Counted from the stretch's first letter, positions 7,354 to 14,742 are shown. The stretch: DNA of 14,742 bases from Candidatus Melainabacteria bacterium (GCA_016209785.1 JACQVM010000356.1:1-14742), one strand, 5' to 3'. Made by a program: numbers and translations. The notes: a model not told the origin generated them from the letters alone.

Positions 7354-7372
7354 AATTCTGCCAAAATACTAA
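7354..7372 (+). repeat. Shared 19-bp intergenic element, copy 2
   Basis: Second copy of AATnCTGCCAAAATnCTAA (first at 4426-4444). It lies about 22 bases upstream of the candidate extended -10 at 7392-7400, a position suited to an activator, and could also act on the divergent kynB. Confidence 0.4.
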
Positions 7373-7391
7373 GATCTAAAGAACATCGCCC

Positions 7392-7400
7392 TGGTATGAT
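7392..7400 (+). promoter_or_regulatory. Extended -10 promoter for the lysine-dehydrogenase operon
   Basis: TGGTATGAT matches the extended -10 form TG-n-TATAAT with one change. No good -35 lies 16-18 bases upstream, as is common with extended -10 promoters. Transcription would begin near 7407, 37 bases before the ATG at 7444, whose GAGGT Shine-Dalgarno is seven bases upstream. Confidence 0.45.
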
Positions 7401-7443
7401 TTTTCCTTAAATTCTGGAATGCAAGTCGACTGAGGTAATTGCC

Positions 7444-8601
7444 ATGAAATTCCTGGTACTGGGAGCAGGACAAATGGGCTATGCAGTGGTTTATGACCTC
7501 ATCCGCAGCCCAAATATTGACAAGGTCTTTTTAGCTGACAATAATCCTCAACAAATCAAACTGGTCACTGACCAGTTGGTTGATGACAGAATTGTCCCTT
7601 GCCAACTAGACGTCACAAACTTTGAAGACGTTGTCCAGCTTATGTCGGGCTCTGACGTAGCTATAAGCTGCGTAACTTATATACATAATTTTGAACTAGC
7701 TAAAGCAGCACTGGAAGCTGGAACAAATTTCTGTGATCTGGGCGGCAACAATGACATTGTTCGCAAAGAACTCCTTTTAGATGAGTTTGCTAAAGAACGT
7801 GGCATAAGCATAATTCCTGACTGCGGATTGGCTCCTGGCCTAACATCCATCCTCACAGCCGCAGCAACTGAAGGAATGGAGGAAATTTATGAAATTCGCA
7901 TTCGCGATGGTGGGCTGCCGGTTGAACCACAACCACCGCTTAATTACTCACTTGTGTTTTCCGTGGAAGGACTTATCAATGAATATATTGAAGAAGCAAT
8001 TGTTATTCAGGATGGCAAACTAATTCAAGTACCATCCCTAACCAATTTAGAGGAAATTGAATTCCCAGCTCCATTTGGGGTTCTGGAAGCATTCACCACA
8101 TCCGGTGGCGTTTCAACGCTGCCGGCTACATATGCTGGGCGAGTGCAGCACCTCGACAGCAAGACAATTCGATACCCTGGACATTGTGCAATACTGCGTG
8201 CTATGGCTTTGTTGGGATTGATGGGCTCTGAGCCAGTAAAAGTTGACTCAACTAATGTTTCACCTCGCAAACTTTTTGCTACCTTGCTCGAGCAGAAACT
8301 TCCACGCAATGAGCCTGATGTGGTTTTGCTTCGGATTACCGTAAGCGGCATAAAAAACAAACAACCCATTGAAGTAATCTGGGAGGGAATAGATTACATG
8401 GATCAAGCAGCCGGGCTTACAGCAATGATGCGTATGACTGCTTTTCCGGCTTCCATCATTGCACAGATGATTGCCCGGGGTGACATCAAAGAGAAAGGAG
8501 CCCTGGTACAAGAGAAATGTATTCCTACCAAGATCTTCCTTGCAGAGATTGCCAGCCGTGGAATCCGTCTCAGTATGCTGGAACGGGAGCCAGTAGCTTA
8601 A
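7444..8601 (+). CDS. Saccharopine dehydrogenase family oxidoreductase, probable lysine 6-dehydrogenase
   Basis: A 385-residue NAD(P)-dependent cytoplasmic enzyme. The Rossmann domain starts at residue 1 with GAGQMG at 7-12 and an acidic Asp32 after beta-2, suiting NAD. Later landmarks are ISCVTY (74-79), CDLGG (97-101), DCGLAPGLTS (126-135) and GGLPVEPQPPLNYSLVFSVE (156-175), followed by the Sacchrp_dh_C domain. The length and the PPLNYSLVFSVEGLINEY block resemble L-lysine 6-dehydrogenase, which oxidises lysine at its side-chain amine to give a piperideine-carboxylate. Other saccharopine-reductase-like roles are possible, so I give no symbol. GAGGT is seven bases before the ATG. It is divergent from kynB and first in a unit with the stress-protein and proteinase genes. 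Confidence 0.85.
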   Translation: MKFLVLGAGQMGYAVVYDLIRSPNIDKVFLADNNPQQIKLVTDQLVDDRIVPCQLDVTNFEDVVQLMSGSDVAISCVTYIHNFELAKAALEAGTNFCDLGGNNDIVRKELLLDEFAKERGISIIPDCGLAPGLTSILTAAATEGMEEIYEIRIRDGGLPVEPQPPLNYSLVFSVEGLINEYIEEAIVIQDGKLIQVPSLTNLEEIEFPAPFGVLEAFTTSGGVSTLPATYAGRVQHLDSKTIRYPGHCAILRAMALLGLMGSEPVKVDSTNVSPRKLFATLLEQKLPRNEPDVVLLRITVSGIKNKQPIEVIWEGIDYMDQAAGLTAMMRMTAFPASIIAQMIARGDIKEKGALVQEKCIPTKIFLAEIASRGIRLSMLEREPVA

Positions 8602-8664
8602 TGCTAAGCAACAGGAAGACCCCAGGACATACATGCAACAAGCTGCAACGTAGGTAATCCCTTT

Positions 8665-9573
8665 ATGGATATCCTCATTCCATTAGATGGCAAGCCACAT
8701 TCTCAGCTTTCCGTTAATCTAGCACTGAGACTGCTTGACCTATCCAACAAGAGAGTCATTCTGCTCCATGTAACTGAAAAACCTGACCCTGCTGAACTTT
8801 TAAAGGATCCTACTGGTCAACTTGAGAAAGTCTACTCACTGGCTTCTTACGAGGCCTCGGAACACCTGCTTAGCGTTATTGCGCAACCGTTAAGCCAAGC
8901 AGGAGCCAAACCTGTCATTAAAGTAGAAGAAGGGATCCCAGCACAAACCATTGCATCAGTGGCACTATCCGAGCAAGTTGGGTGCATTATTGCTGCACCA
9001 GGTCACCACAAACCACAAGATTTGCTCCTCAATGGCTCCATTACATTAAAGCTCCTCCAGTGTAATTTCCCGGGAATATTCATTCTTGCCCGGCCATTAA
9101 GCTTCAAGAAGGATAAGGGTAAGGTCGTCTTTGTTGTCGATGGCACGGCCGAGGTAGAACAAGCTATTAAAAGTCTCTTGCCGCATCTGCCTGCCACAAT
9201 GCCACTTGTTCTGGTGGCATCGGATGAAGGCTATAAGATGCCATTGCTGGCCAATAAATTTCTCCATGACTCAAGAATAGAAGGTGGCTGGCCAAGACAA
9301 GAACATAAGAATGCTCGCCTTGCCTTAGAGTCTGCCTCCCAACAACTGGAAGAAGCACAACGCCCCTACGAAAAGCTTTTAGTTAAAACAACATTTGATA
9401 GCTGGATAGGTTCATATATTCAAAAGCATCCGGTCGAACTACTGGCATTTGCCAGAAGTAGACACGATGTGCTTCACCGATCCATTGGCGGCTCCCACAT
9501 CGAAAAACTTTTCCTCAAGACAACCTGCTCCACTGCCCTTCACTGTACTAAGATCCTACCTTATGAAACTTAA
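8665..9573 (+). CDS. Tandem universal stress protein (UspA-like) domains
   Basis: A 302-residue soluble protein built of two UspA-type alpha/beta domains, about residues 1-147 and 152-302. The first begins MDILIPLDGKPHSQL and continues with VILLHVTEKP, the usual opening of the fold. The nucleotide site (G-x2-G-x9-G-S/T in ATP-binding members) is degenerate: Gly113 is present, position 116 is Lys, and Gly124-Ser125 follow with shorter spacing. The second domain has only RSIGGSHIEKLF (274-285) in that place and lacks Asp at the fold start. ATP binding is therefore doubtful. Members modulate stress survival by unclear means. It lies 63 bases after the dehydrogenase gene and 17 bases before the proteinase gene, probably in one transcript. 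Confidence 0.8.
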   Translation: MDILIPLDGKPHSQLSVNLALRLLDLSNKRVILLHVTEKPDPAELLKDPTGQLEKVYSLASYEASEHLLSVIAQPLSQAGAKPVIKVEEGIPAQTIASVALSEQVGCIIAAPGHHKPQDLLLNGSITLKLLQCNFPGIFILARPLSFKKDKGKVVFVVDGTAEVEQAIKSLLPHLPATMPLVLVASDEGYKMPLLANKFLHDSRIEGGWPRQEHKNARLALESASQQLEEAQRPYEKLLVKTTFDSWIGSYIQKHPVELLAFARSRHDVLHRSIGGSHIEKLFLKTTCSTALHCTKILPYET

Positions 9574-9590
9574 GAGGAAACAACTGCCTC

Positions 9591-10451
9591 ATGATGGACT
9601 TTCTGATTCTCTTTCTAATCATTACAACTGTCATGCCGGCCATCTCTCAAGCGCTTGTTGAATCAAATCGTAAACGACTTTTCACAGCCCTTGAGCAAAA
9701 GCGAGGTAGTCGAGTAATTGCCCTTATTCATCGCCAAGAGACTATGAGCATTCTAGGAATCCCCCTTGCTCGATATATAAGCATTGAAGACTCAGAACGT
9801 GTCTTGAGAGCCATTCATCTGACACCGGCTGATATGCCTATAGACCTTGTTTTACATACTCCTGGTGGACTAGTGCTGGCAGCACACCAAATTGCTCGCG
9901 CACTTACCCGCCATAAAGCCAAGGTAACTGTTTTTATCCCACACTATGCTATGTCTGGCGGAACACTGCTGGCACTTGCTGCTGACGAGATTATAATGAG
10001 CGAAAATGCTGTACTTGGTCCGGTTGATCCACAAATTGGCGAGTATCCCGCAGTAAGCCTCTTAAAGCTTCTTGAGGTGAAACCTGTGGAGAAGTTGTCC
10101 GATCAGTCACTTATACTTGCCGACATCGCTAACAAAGCCTTGAGGCAAGTTGAGGCGTTGGTGCGCAAAATTCTTCTTGATCACACGCCGGAGGTTAAAA
10201 TAGCTCACGAGAGCATTCCTAGAATTGCCGAGGCTTTAGTGTCAGGCATATGGACACATGATCACCCTATTACCGTCGAGGATGCACAAGAACTTGGATT
10301 ACCCGTGACTACAAACCTGCCCCAAGAAATTTTTGAGCTGATGGATTTATATCAGCAGCCTGGTGCCACCAAATCCAGCGTACAGTTTATCCCGCTGCCT
10401 TACAAACTCGATCGAAGTTCTCCTGCCGGGCATTCCCTAGACAAAAAATAA
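9591..10451 (+). CDS. Membrane-anchored SDH-family Clp-fold serine proteinase
   Basis: The 286 residues match the serine dehydrogenase proteinase family (PF01972-type; related to ClpP and SppA). An N-terminal hydrophobic helix (3-22) would anchor it in the inner membrane. The Clp/crotonase core follows: LHTPGG at 89-93 forms the oxyanion hole, and HYAMSGGT (118-125) carries the nucleophile Ser122, followed by LALAADEIIM and VLGPVDPQIG (141-150). Known relatives cleave membrane or signal peptides or small substrates; the target here is unknown. Two adjacent ATG codons (9591, 9594) are possible starts, with GAGG 13-16 bases upstream. It follows the stress-protein gene by 17 bases and ends ten bases from the convergent TPR-CHAT gene. 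No NfeD-type partner is adjacent. Confidence 0.9.
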   Translation: MMDFLILFLIITTVMPAISQALVESNRKRLFTALEQKRGSRVIALIHRQETMSILGIPLARYISIEDSERVLRAIHLTPADMPIDLVLHTPGGLVLAAHQIARALTRHKAKVTVFIPHYAMSGGTLLALAADEIIMSENAVLGPVDPQIGEYPAVSLLKLLEVKPVEKLSDQSLILADIANKALRQVEALVRKILLDHTPEVKIAHESIPRIAEALVSGIWTHDHPITVEDAQELGLPVTTNLPQEIFELMDLYQQPGATKSSVQFIPLPYKLDRSSPAGHSLDKK

Positions 10452-10461
10452 TCCAGCTAAT

Positions 10462-13215
10462 TTACCAGCCCTCACCAACTAATACCCACCCAGCCCAGTT
10501 AATGGGATTCTTGAACCGCTCGTAAGGCTCATTGCGCACAGCTTCTTGTGCCAGTCTCAGTGAGTGCACCTTAGGAAGTTTCTTGTCCCACAAGTTTGTG
10601 TAAAAGTACTCCATTAACTTCAACGTAGGAGTATCAGGAACCTTCCACAAAGACATCAGCATGCTTTTTGTTCCCGCAGCCATTACTGAACCACGTAAAC
10701 CCATCACACCTTGTCCGGTTACTTCTTGACCACGACCAGTCTCACATGCAGATAACGTCATCAACTCACAATGGCTTAAATCCAGTCCAACAAACTCCTC
10801 GGCAGTTAAAAGTCCTGCTTGTTCTGTCGAACCCATCTGATGCACGTTAGCTCCTGCTAAAGCTATTCCTGACTCCACCAACGGATTGCGCAACACACCA
10901 GAGTCCTTATCAACATCAACAGAGGTAGCATGGTGTTCGCTAGATAAACCTCGTGGGCTTTCATTAAAGAAAAAACCATGGGTAGCAAGGTGACAAAAAC
11001 CAAAGCAAGGGAGATCGGTCAATATTGCTGCCTTAGTGGCTTGAATGCCACTAAGCATGGTGACACCAAAGCCATGCTTCTCAGCCAATGCCTTGAGGCC
11101 CTTCACTTCCTCCATGGTCCCTGGCAAAAGTGGCAAGTTTAGCCCTCCAGCACTAGTGCTACCTTTTCCTGCCCCTTTATTAAAGTCAATACCCCCTGCC
11201 AACAAAAGCGTAACCTTTCTTTGGGTTGCCGGCTCGACACAACTACGCAAGTGGGCTAGTTCACGAGGCGAATCAAGTTCAGAAATCAAGACACCGGAAG
11301 TATGGTCTAATGCCCCCGGAACAAGATGCCAGGGCACTCTGCTTAACTCAGCATCAGGACAAAGCCATACCTTGCTGACACTCGACGGCAAAATACTAGC
11401 AACTGGTTTCCAAATAGCATTGACCAATTCCTGCCAACGCTCTTGCGCCTCACTACGCACTAAAACATCGTGCCGCCAGTTAGAGAGCTTGGAATCAATG
11501 TTGCCAGACTCTCCTAAGTCAACAAGCCTGGCCTCTGCCTGGGGACTTACAACCACACAAGCGTAGTGTTGTCCTTGTTTTCCCGATAAACCAATCAAGT
11601 CATAGCGATATATATCCACCAGCGCCTCATCAGGGTGCATAAAAGACAAAAATCGGGACATGTCAGAGCCCGCTAAAATATCTTCTAAGGCACCAGGTTT
11701 AAGAGCACGTGCTAGTTGGCGCTCTAGCAACTCCTTTTCGCTGGTCAAAGCATCATTTTTCTGCCTCCAGGACTTGTAAGGCATTAAGCCAGCTTGTTGA
11801 TACCAGCCAGCAAGCTCTGATCTTAAGTTTTGCAGTCGTTCAACATCACCTCTAAACTTTTCCTCCTCACCAAGCTTAGAAACTGCAGTTTGGCGCCTAA
11901 GTGAATCAATAAGGAGTCCTTTCCAGCGCAACACAAGAGTATAGGCTTGTTGAAGAGACTCGGCCTCTGTGCACGAAGAAAGAAGAATGGACATTTGGTC
12001 AGGAACCTTGACTTCAAGATATGCACGTTGCTCAGCCAGCGAAAGCGTAGGAACAACCTGTTGAACATAGCGATCAACAATGGCACCTGCTTTAAGGAAA
12101 GATGCTCTGGCATGAGGAAGATCATGCTCCTGCCAAGCAATTTGACCTAGATTATTTAAAGTGGTTGCTACATCAAGGTGATCAGGACCAAGAGCACTCT
12201 CGTATACCTTTAAGGCCTTTTCCAACAACTGCCGGGCAACAGCCAAATTACCTTGGGACTTGTTAACCATGGCTAAGTTATTGAGACTTTCAGCAACGTC
12301 AGGGTGAGCAGCACCCAATGCTTTCTCTCTAATACTTAAGGCACGTTCCAACAAAGGTTTAGCGCGCTCTGTTTGGCCAGCAGCTCCCAGCATGGAAGCT
12401 AAGTTGTTTAAGTTAATGGCCAAGTCAGGATGGTCAGGGCCTAGCGCCTTCTCAGTAATGGTCAACGCTCGCTCATAAAGTGGTATGGACTCAGCCCTTT
12501 TGCCCTCAGAATCAAGAAGAACTGCAAGATTGTTAAGACTAGTTGCTACATCTGGATGATCGGAGCCTAGTACCTTTTCGTTGATTTGTAAAGCACGCTC
12601 ATAGAGCGGTCTTGCCGACTCTCGATCACCTTGAAAGGAGAGCAAGGAAGCTAGGTTATTTAGTGAGGTGGCCACATCAAGATGCTCCGGTCCCAGCACT
12701 GCTTCTCTTATCTTCAATGATCTTTCAAACATCTGTCGGGCATTTGGATAGTCTCCTTGAGCTTGCAACAGCCAGGCCAATGTGTTCAACGCGGAGGCAA
12801 CCTCAGGAGCATCTGGACCTAGTTCTTGCTCTTCTTGCTCAAGCCGCTTACGAGCAAAAGGAATTGCTTGAGCATATTTGCCAGCTTCATAGAGGTTCTT
12901 GATTTGCTCATCGATGCTTACCTCATCTTCTAATTCAATCTTGACCGGTCCGTGATTCCCCGAAGATCTTGACTTGGCTGCCAGATAGACAAATGGCGTC
13001 TCTGGTTTAGATTGCTCAATTGGTCCAAGATCACGGTGACTTTGACAGCTATGCCCGGGTACCCAATTTAAAAGAAGAAAGGCCAGGACTGTCAAACCCC
13101 AGCCCTTAAGGGCGGGGTGCTTACAAGGATAAAAATGTTTTCCTATAGCATGCACTTTGCTTGCCAAGAAAGATGGAGAAGGATAATTCAGTGTACAAGA
13201 ACATCTACATCTCAA
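10462..13215 (-). CDS. Exported TPR-CHAT protein (caspase-like cysteine protease domain)
   Basis: On the longest reading (917 residues) a hydrophobic segment at 41-52 acts as signal peptide or anchor, so the protein is probably periplasmic or membrane-tethered. Six exact 42-residue kinesin-light-chain-type TPR units follow (132-383), then a helical linker (about 384-520), then a CHAT domain (about 530-917). CHAT is a caspase-like protease; the His/Cys dyad is present as HLATHG (His746) and LSACETG (Cys824), and the end INWAGWVLVG is typical. TPRs usually bind protein partners. The start is unsettled: the frame opens at a TTG at 13215, only 44 bases from the divergent gene; it has no in-frame ATG before residue 162; GTG 13155 or TTG 13095 are alternatives. 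The first 35 codons are Cys-rich and may be leader. The substrate is unknown, and convergent genes lie ten bases downstream. Confidence 0.92.
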   Translation of the reverse strand: MRCRCSCTLNYPSPSFLASKVHAIGKHFYPCKHPALKGWGLTVLAFLLLNWVPGHSCQSHRDLGPIEQSKPETPFVYLAAKSRSSGNHGPVKIELEDEVSIDEQIKNLYEAGKYAQAIPFARKRLEQEEQELGPDAPEVASALNTLAWLLQAQGDYPNARQMFERSLKIREAVLGPEHLDVATSLNNLASLLSFQGDRESARPLYERALQINEKVLGSDHPDVATSLNNLAVLLDSEGKRAESIPLYERALTITEKALGPDHPDLAINLNNLASMLGAAGQTERAKPLLERALSIREKALGAAHPDVAESLNNLAMVNKSQGNLAVARQLLEKALKVYESALGPDHLDVATTLNNLGQIAWQEHDLPHARASFLKAGAIVDRYVQQVVPTLSLAEQRAYLEVKVPDQMSILLSSCTEAESLQQAYTLVLRWKGLLIDSLRRQTAVSKLGEEEKFRGDVERLQNLRSELAGWYQQAGLMPYKSWRQKNDALTSEKELLERQLARALKPGALEDILAGSDMSRFLSFMHPDEALVDIYRYDLIGLSGKQGQHYACVVVSPQAEARLVDLGESGNIDSKLSNWRHDVLVRSEAQERWQELVNAIWKPVASILPSSVSKVWLCPDAELSRVPWHLVPGALDHTSGVLISELDSPRELAHLRSCVEPATQRKVTLLLAGGIDFNKGAGKGSTSAGGLNLPLLPGTMEEVKGLKALAEKHGFGVTMLSGIQATKAAILTDLPCFGFCHLATHGFFFNESPRGLSSEHHATSVDVDKDSGVLRNPLVESGIALAGANVHQMGSTEQAGLLTAEEFVGLDLSHCELMTLSACETGRGQEVTGQGVMGLRGSVMAAGTKSMLMSLWKVPDTPTLKLMEYFYTNLWDKKLPKVHSLRLAQEAVRNEPYERFKNPINWAGWVLVGEGW
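12067..12822 (-). repeat. Six tandem 42-codon TPR units
   Basis: Within the TPR-CHAT gene the motif LGxxHxDVA recurs at residues 132, 174, 216, 258, 300 and 342, exactly 42 residues (126 bases) apart with no insertions. Each unit has the TPR consensus (SLNNLA.LL...G....A..L.ERAL.I.E). The units differ in bases as well as residues, so this is an old protein repeat rather than a recent DNA expansion. A partial seventh helix pair precedes it (about 103-125). Confidence 0.9.
13097..13117. promoter_or_regulatory. GC-rich inverted repeat near the TPR-CHAT start
   Basis: The perfect 12-base palindrome GCCCTTAAGGGC (13102-13113) is flanked by CCCC (13097-13100, with one unpaired A at 13101) and GGGG (13114-13117). 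It lies directly upstream of an in-frame TTG (13093-13095, minus), and the AAGGG of the palindrome is spaced as a Shine-Dalgarno for that TTG. If translation starts there, the repeat covers the ribosome-binding site and could act as an operator or RNA fold. If the gene starts further up it is simply within the coding region. Confidence 0.3.
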
Positions 13216-13259
13216 TAGCTAAAATGAGTCAGAATCTTTAAGCACTGCTGTTTGGTATT

Positions 13260-14504
13260 ATGCTCCTTGTGAGCACACAAAGCCCTGGCTGGGAACAAGA
13301 AGTCCGCGTACGACAAGAGTTTCGTTGTCGGATGGTGCAAAGCTTTGGCTTTACAGTCATGGACTATGGCTTAGCGCTTGCCATATGCCCGGTGTGTAAG
13401 ACACTGTGCAGTGTAAATTCCGCCTTTTCTGCCTCTGATTGGGATTCACTGAATCACCTTGTATCCGTGCTAGAAACTTACCTGGAATCTCCTCCCTGCT
13501 TGGTTGATTGCCAGCAGTGCCACAAGGACTTTACCTTAACGGAAGATGCGGGGGAGTATTGGTTGTGGCATGCCCATTTTCTACCTGAGTCCAAACGTGA
13601 CCTTCAGGTGCTCATGCACCGCAAAAAAGGTGCAACAGGCTGGGTGGAGGGCATGTTAGTGGAGACCAATGGAGCAATAACACCTTTGCCCCTACCCATC
13701 GGTGAAACAGAGTTTAAGACACGTTCAGGCTGTCACTTTTCTGTACGACAGGCCTGGCGAGAACTACTCCACAACAATTGGCCACTGTGCCAATTTACTG
13801 CCTCAGAAATTTCTCTGGGCTATTACCTTGTGGTTAATCCACCCGTGGACTCGGATAATGATCTAGCTGTCTTTAAGGACAACTGCCTCAAACTGGTTGG
13901 CCAATCCTTGGCTGCCGGAACAGAGTATGAATTTGCTGACCTATCCTGGGCTGATAGCTGGAACTTCGAGGAGAGCACATATCATGAGTGGCTTAATGAG
14001 TTTGAGGGGGATGTAGAAGAGTCAGACATAATAGCAGGCGTCCTGGCCAGCCCTGATCAGTTTTACAACATTGTTCAGCAAGAAATAGAACCCTTTGGTT
14101 GCTGGTTGCGACAGGTTGAGCAGAACTCCCAAGTAGCAATGCTGGGAGATAACGAATACTATCTAAGCTTTGATTTTCGGCAACACCTTTTAAACGCCAT
14201 GATTAAAGGCTTAAGCTACTGGAGTGCTTTGCAATTTGTCGAACCCATCCTTGAGTCTTGGCAACAGACCAGATCAACTGGTGAGCGTTTAAGGCAACTT
14301 TTAACTTCCTATTCTTCTACCGTATATGGTGGTCGATATCTCCAGCTAAGACTAAAAAGAGGCAAAAAACTTGTTAAGGAGCTGGACCTTACAGTCTTGA
14401 CGAACTCAGAAGACGAGGATGAGACTGACAGCCAATTTCTTGAGCGAATCTGCAAGCAAATTGCGCTCAATCCTCAGACTCTTAAGTTTAAAAAGACGGA
14501 TTAG
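13260..14504 (+). CDS. Unrecognised protein with N-terminal Cys-rich zinc-ribbon-like domain
   Basis: A 414-residue soluble, acidic protein with no signal peptide. The N-terminal part has CPVC (43-46) with a further Cys50, then Cys80 and CQQC (84-87), a pairing that could bind zinc. The layout CPxC ... CxxC-x2-F loosely recalls the bacterial CpXC domain, but I cannot confirm it. The middle (about 215-330) is rich in acidic and aromatic residues (EYEFADLSWADSWNFEE). The C-terminus has a basic stretch LRLKRGKKL (361-369) and an acidic run (382-388). Nothing shows an enzyme active site. The ATG at 13260 has no Shine-Dalgarno; Met25 (13332) is a possible alternative. It is head to head with the TPR-CHAT gene, 44 bases apart on the longest readings, which suggests shared control. 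Confidence 0.75.
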   Translation: MLLVSTQSPGWEQEVRVRQEFRCRMVQSFGFTVMDYGLALAICPVCKTLCSVNSAFSASDWDSLNHLVSVLETYLESPPCLVDCQQCHKDFTLTEDAGEYWLWHAHFLPESKRDLQVLMHRKKGATGWVEGMLVETNGAITPLPLPIGETEFKTRSGCHFSVRQAWRELLHNNWPLCQFTASEISLGYYLVVNPPVDSDNDLAVFKDNCLKLVGQSLAAGTEYEFADLSWADSWNFEESTYHEWLNEFEGDVEESDIIAGVLASPDQFYNIVQQEIEPFGCWLRQVEQNSQVAMLGDNEYYLSFDFRQHLLNAMIKGLSYWSALQFVEPILESWQQTRSTGERLRQLLTSYSSTVYGGRYLQLRLKRGKKLVKELDLTVLTNSEDEDETDSQFLERICKQIALNPQTLKFKKTD

Positions 14505-14609
14505 TCCATCAATATTATTAAAGAGTCAAATCAGCAACAACATATCTACATTGGTCCTGGGTACATTGTCATAAGAACATAATCCAAGAAAACTCAACGT
14601 GGGAGAAGC
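14505..14609. other. Short intergenic gap before the right-edge gene
   Basis: This 105-base AT-rich gap has no hairpin with a T-tract, so no intrinsic terminator is evident for the upstream gene. TTGGTC and TTGTCA occur near 14551 and 14565, but neither is properly spaced from a -10, so I do not assign a promoter. Confidence 0.3.
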
Positions 14610-14742
14610 ATGAACACATCAACCAGTGTCTCAGACCACCGCGAAAGGCGTAATTACTTGGTAGATACTGCCCACAGCATTGCTTTAGAAAGACGTCCCT
14701 GCCAAGATAAATATATTGATCCTGTTACCCTGAGTCCTAACC
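14610..14742 (+). CDS. N-terminal part of an unknown protein, cut by the right edge
   Basis: An ATG at 14610 is preceded by GGGAG four bases upstream, a good Shine-Dalgarno. The frame reads 44 codons without a stop to the window edge. The peptide begins MNTSTSVSDHRERRNYL and has no signal peptide or hydrophobic stretch; it is hydrophilic with several arginines. I do not recognise it. It lies 105 bases after the zinc-ribbon-like gene in the same direction and may be cotranscribed. Confidence 0.6.
   Translation, partial: MNTSTSVSDHRERRNYLVDTAHSIALERRPCQDKYIDPVTLSPN

Noticed and set aside
8595..8610. Small hairpin GCTTA-atgc-TAAGC after the dehydrogenase stop
   Set aside because: The stem is short and AT-rich with no T-tract, so it is unlikely to terminate transcription.
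10453..10469. CCAGC repeated around TAATTTA between the convergent genes, considered as a terminator
   Set aside because: The two copies are direct, not inverted, so no stem forms and there is no T-tract.
11045..11566. A 173-codon plus-strand open frame
   Set aside because: It is antisense to the CHAT domain, which has intact catalytic motifs, and has no domain of its own.
12067..12822. 126-base periodicity that could be taken for a DNA repeat array
   Set aside because: The period is 42 codons in frame with divergent third positions, which is a protein TPR array; there are no identical repeats with unique spacers as in CRISPR.

Overview
The window is dense, ordinary bacterial chromosome at moderate GC: about eleven full-length genes, two genes cut by the window edges, short gaps, and no rRNA, tRNA, CRISPR array or insertion sequence that I can see. 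LpxA and FabZ show that the cell makes lipid A, so it is Gram-negative with an outer membrane. The mix of a BtpA-family protein, a lysine-6-dehydrogenase-like enzyme, a secreted kinesin-light-chain-type TPR protein with a CHAT protease domain, and frequent TTG/GTG starts suggests a non-photosynthetic relative of cyanobacteria (Melainabacteria/Vampirovibrionia, perhaps Obscuribacterales). That placement is inference from gene content, not from a marker gene.

Layout. (1) 1-159, minus: the start of a membrane protein running off the left edge, preceded by a near-ideal AT-rich palindrome (243-261) that covers a perfect TATAAT. (2) 4278-283, minus: an apparent operon fabZ > lpxA > MFS exporter > GT-B glycosyltransferase, concerned with the lipid A acyl chain and probably envelope glycoconjugates. 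The usual neighbours lpxC and lpxB are absent. (3) 4539-5795, plus: a Tat-exported metallophosphoesterase-fold protein with an altered metal motif, divergent from fabZ. (4) 7282-5804, minus: a two-gene unit of kynurenine formamidase (kynB) and a BtpA-family TIM-barrel protein. (5) 7444-10451, plus: an apparent operon of a lysine-6-dehydrogenase-like enzyme, a tandem universal-stress-protein-like protein and a membrane-anchored Clp-fold serine proteinase of the SDH family. (6) 13215-10462, minus: a 917-residue TPR-CHAT protein with an intact His/Cys dyad, divergent from (7) 13260-14504, plus: an unrecognised zinc-ribbon-like protein. (8) 14610 to the right edge: the start of another plus-strand gene.

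How they may work together. Units 4 and 5 are divergent and each carries an amino-acid-catabolic enzyme (tryptophan via kynurenine; lysine), with stress and proteolysis genes behind the lysine enzyme. A 19-bp element matching at 17 positions occurs in both divergent intergenic regions (4426-4444 and 7354-7372), which hints at shared regulation. The part most likely to be an undescribed system is the pair at the right: an exported CHAT protease with TPR recognition repeats, head to head with an uncharacterised Cys-rich protein. The sequence does not show that they interact.
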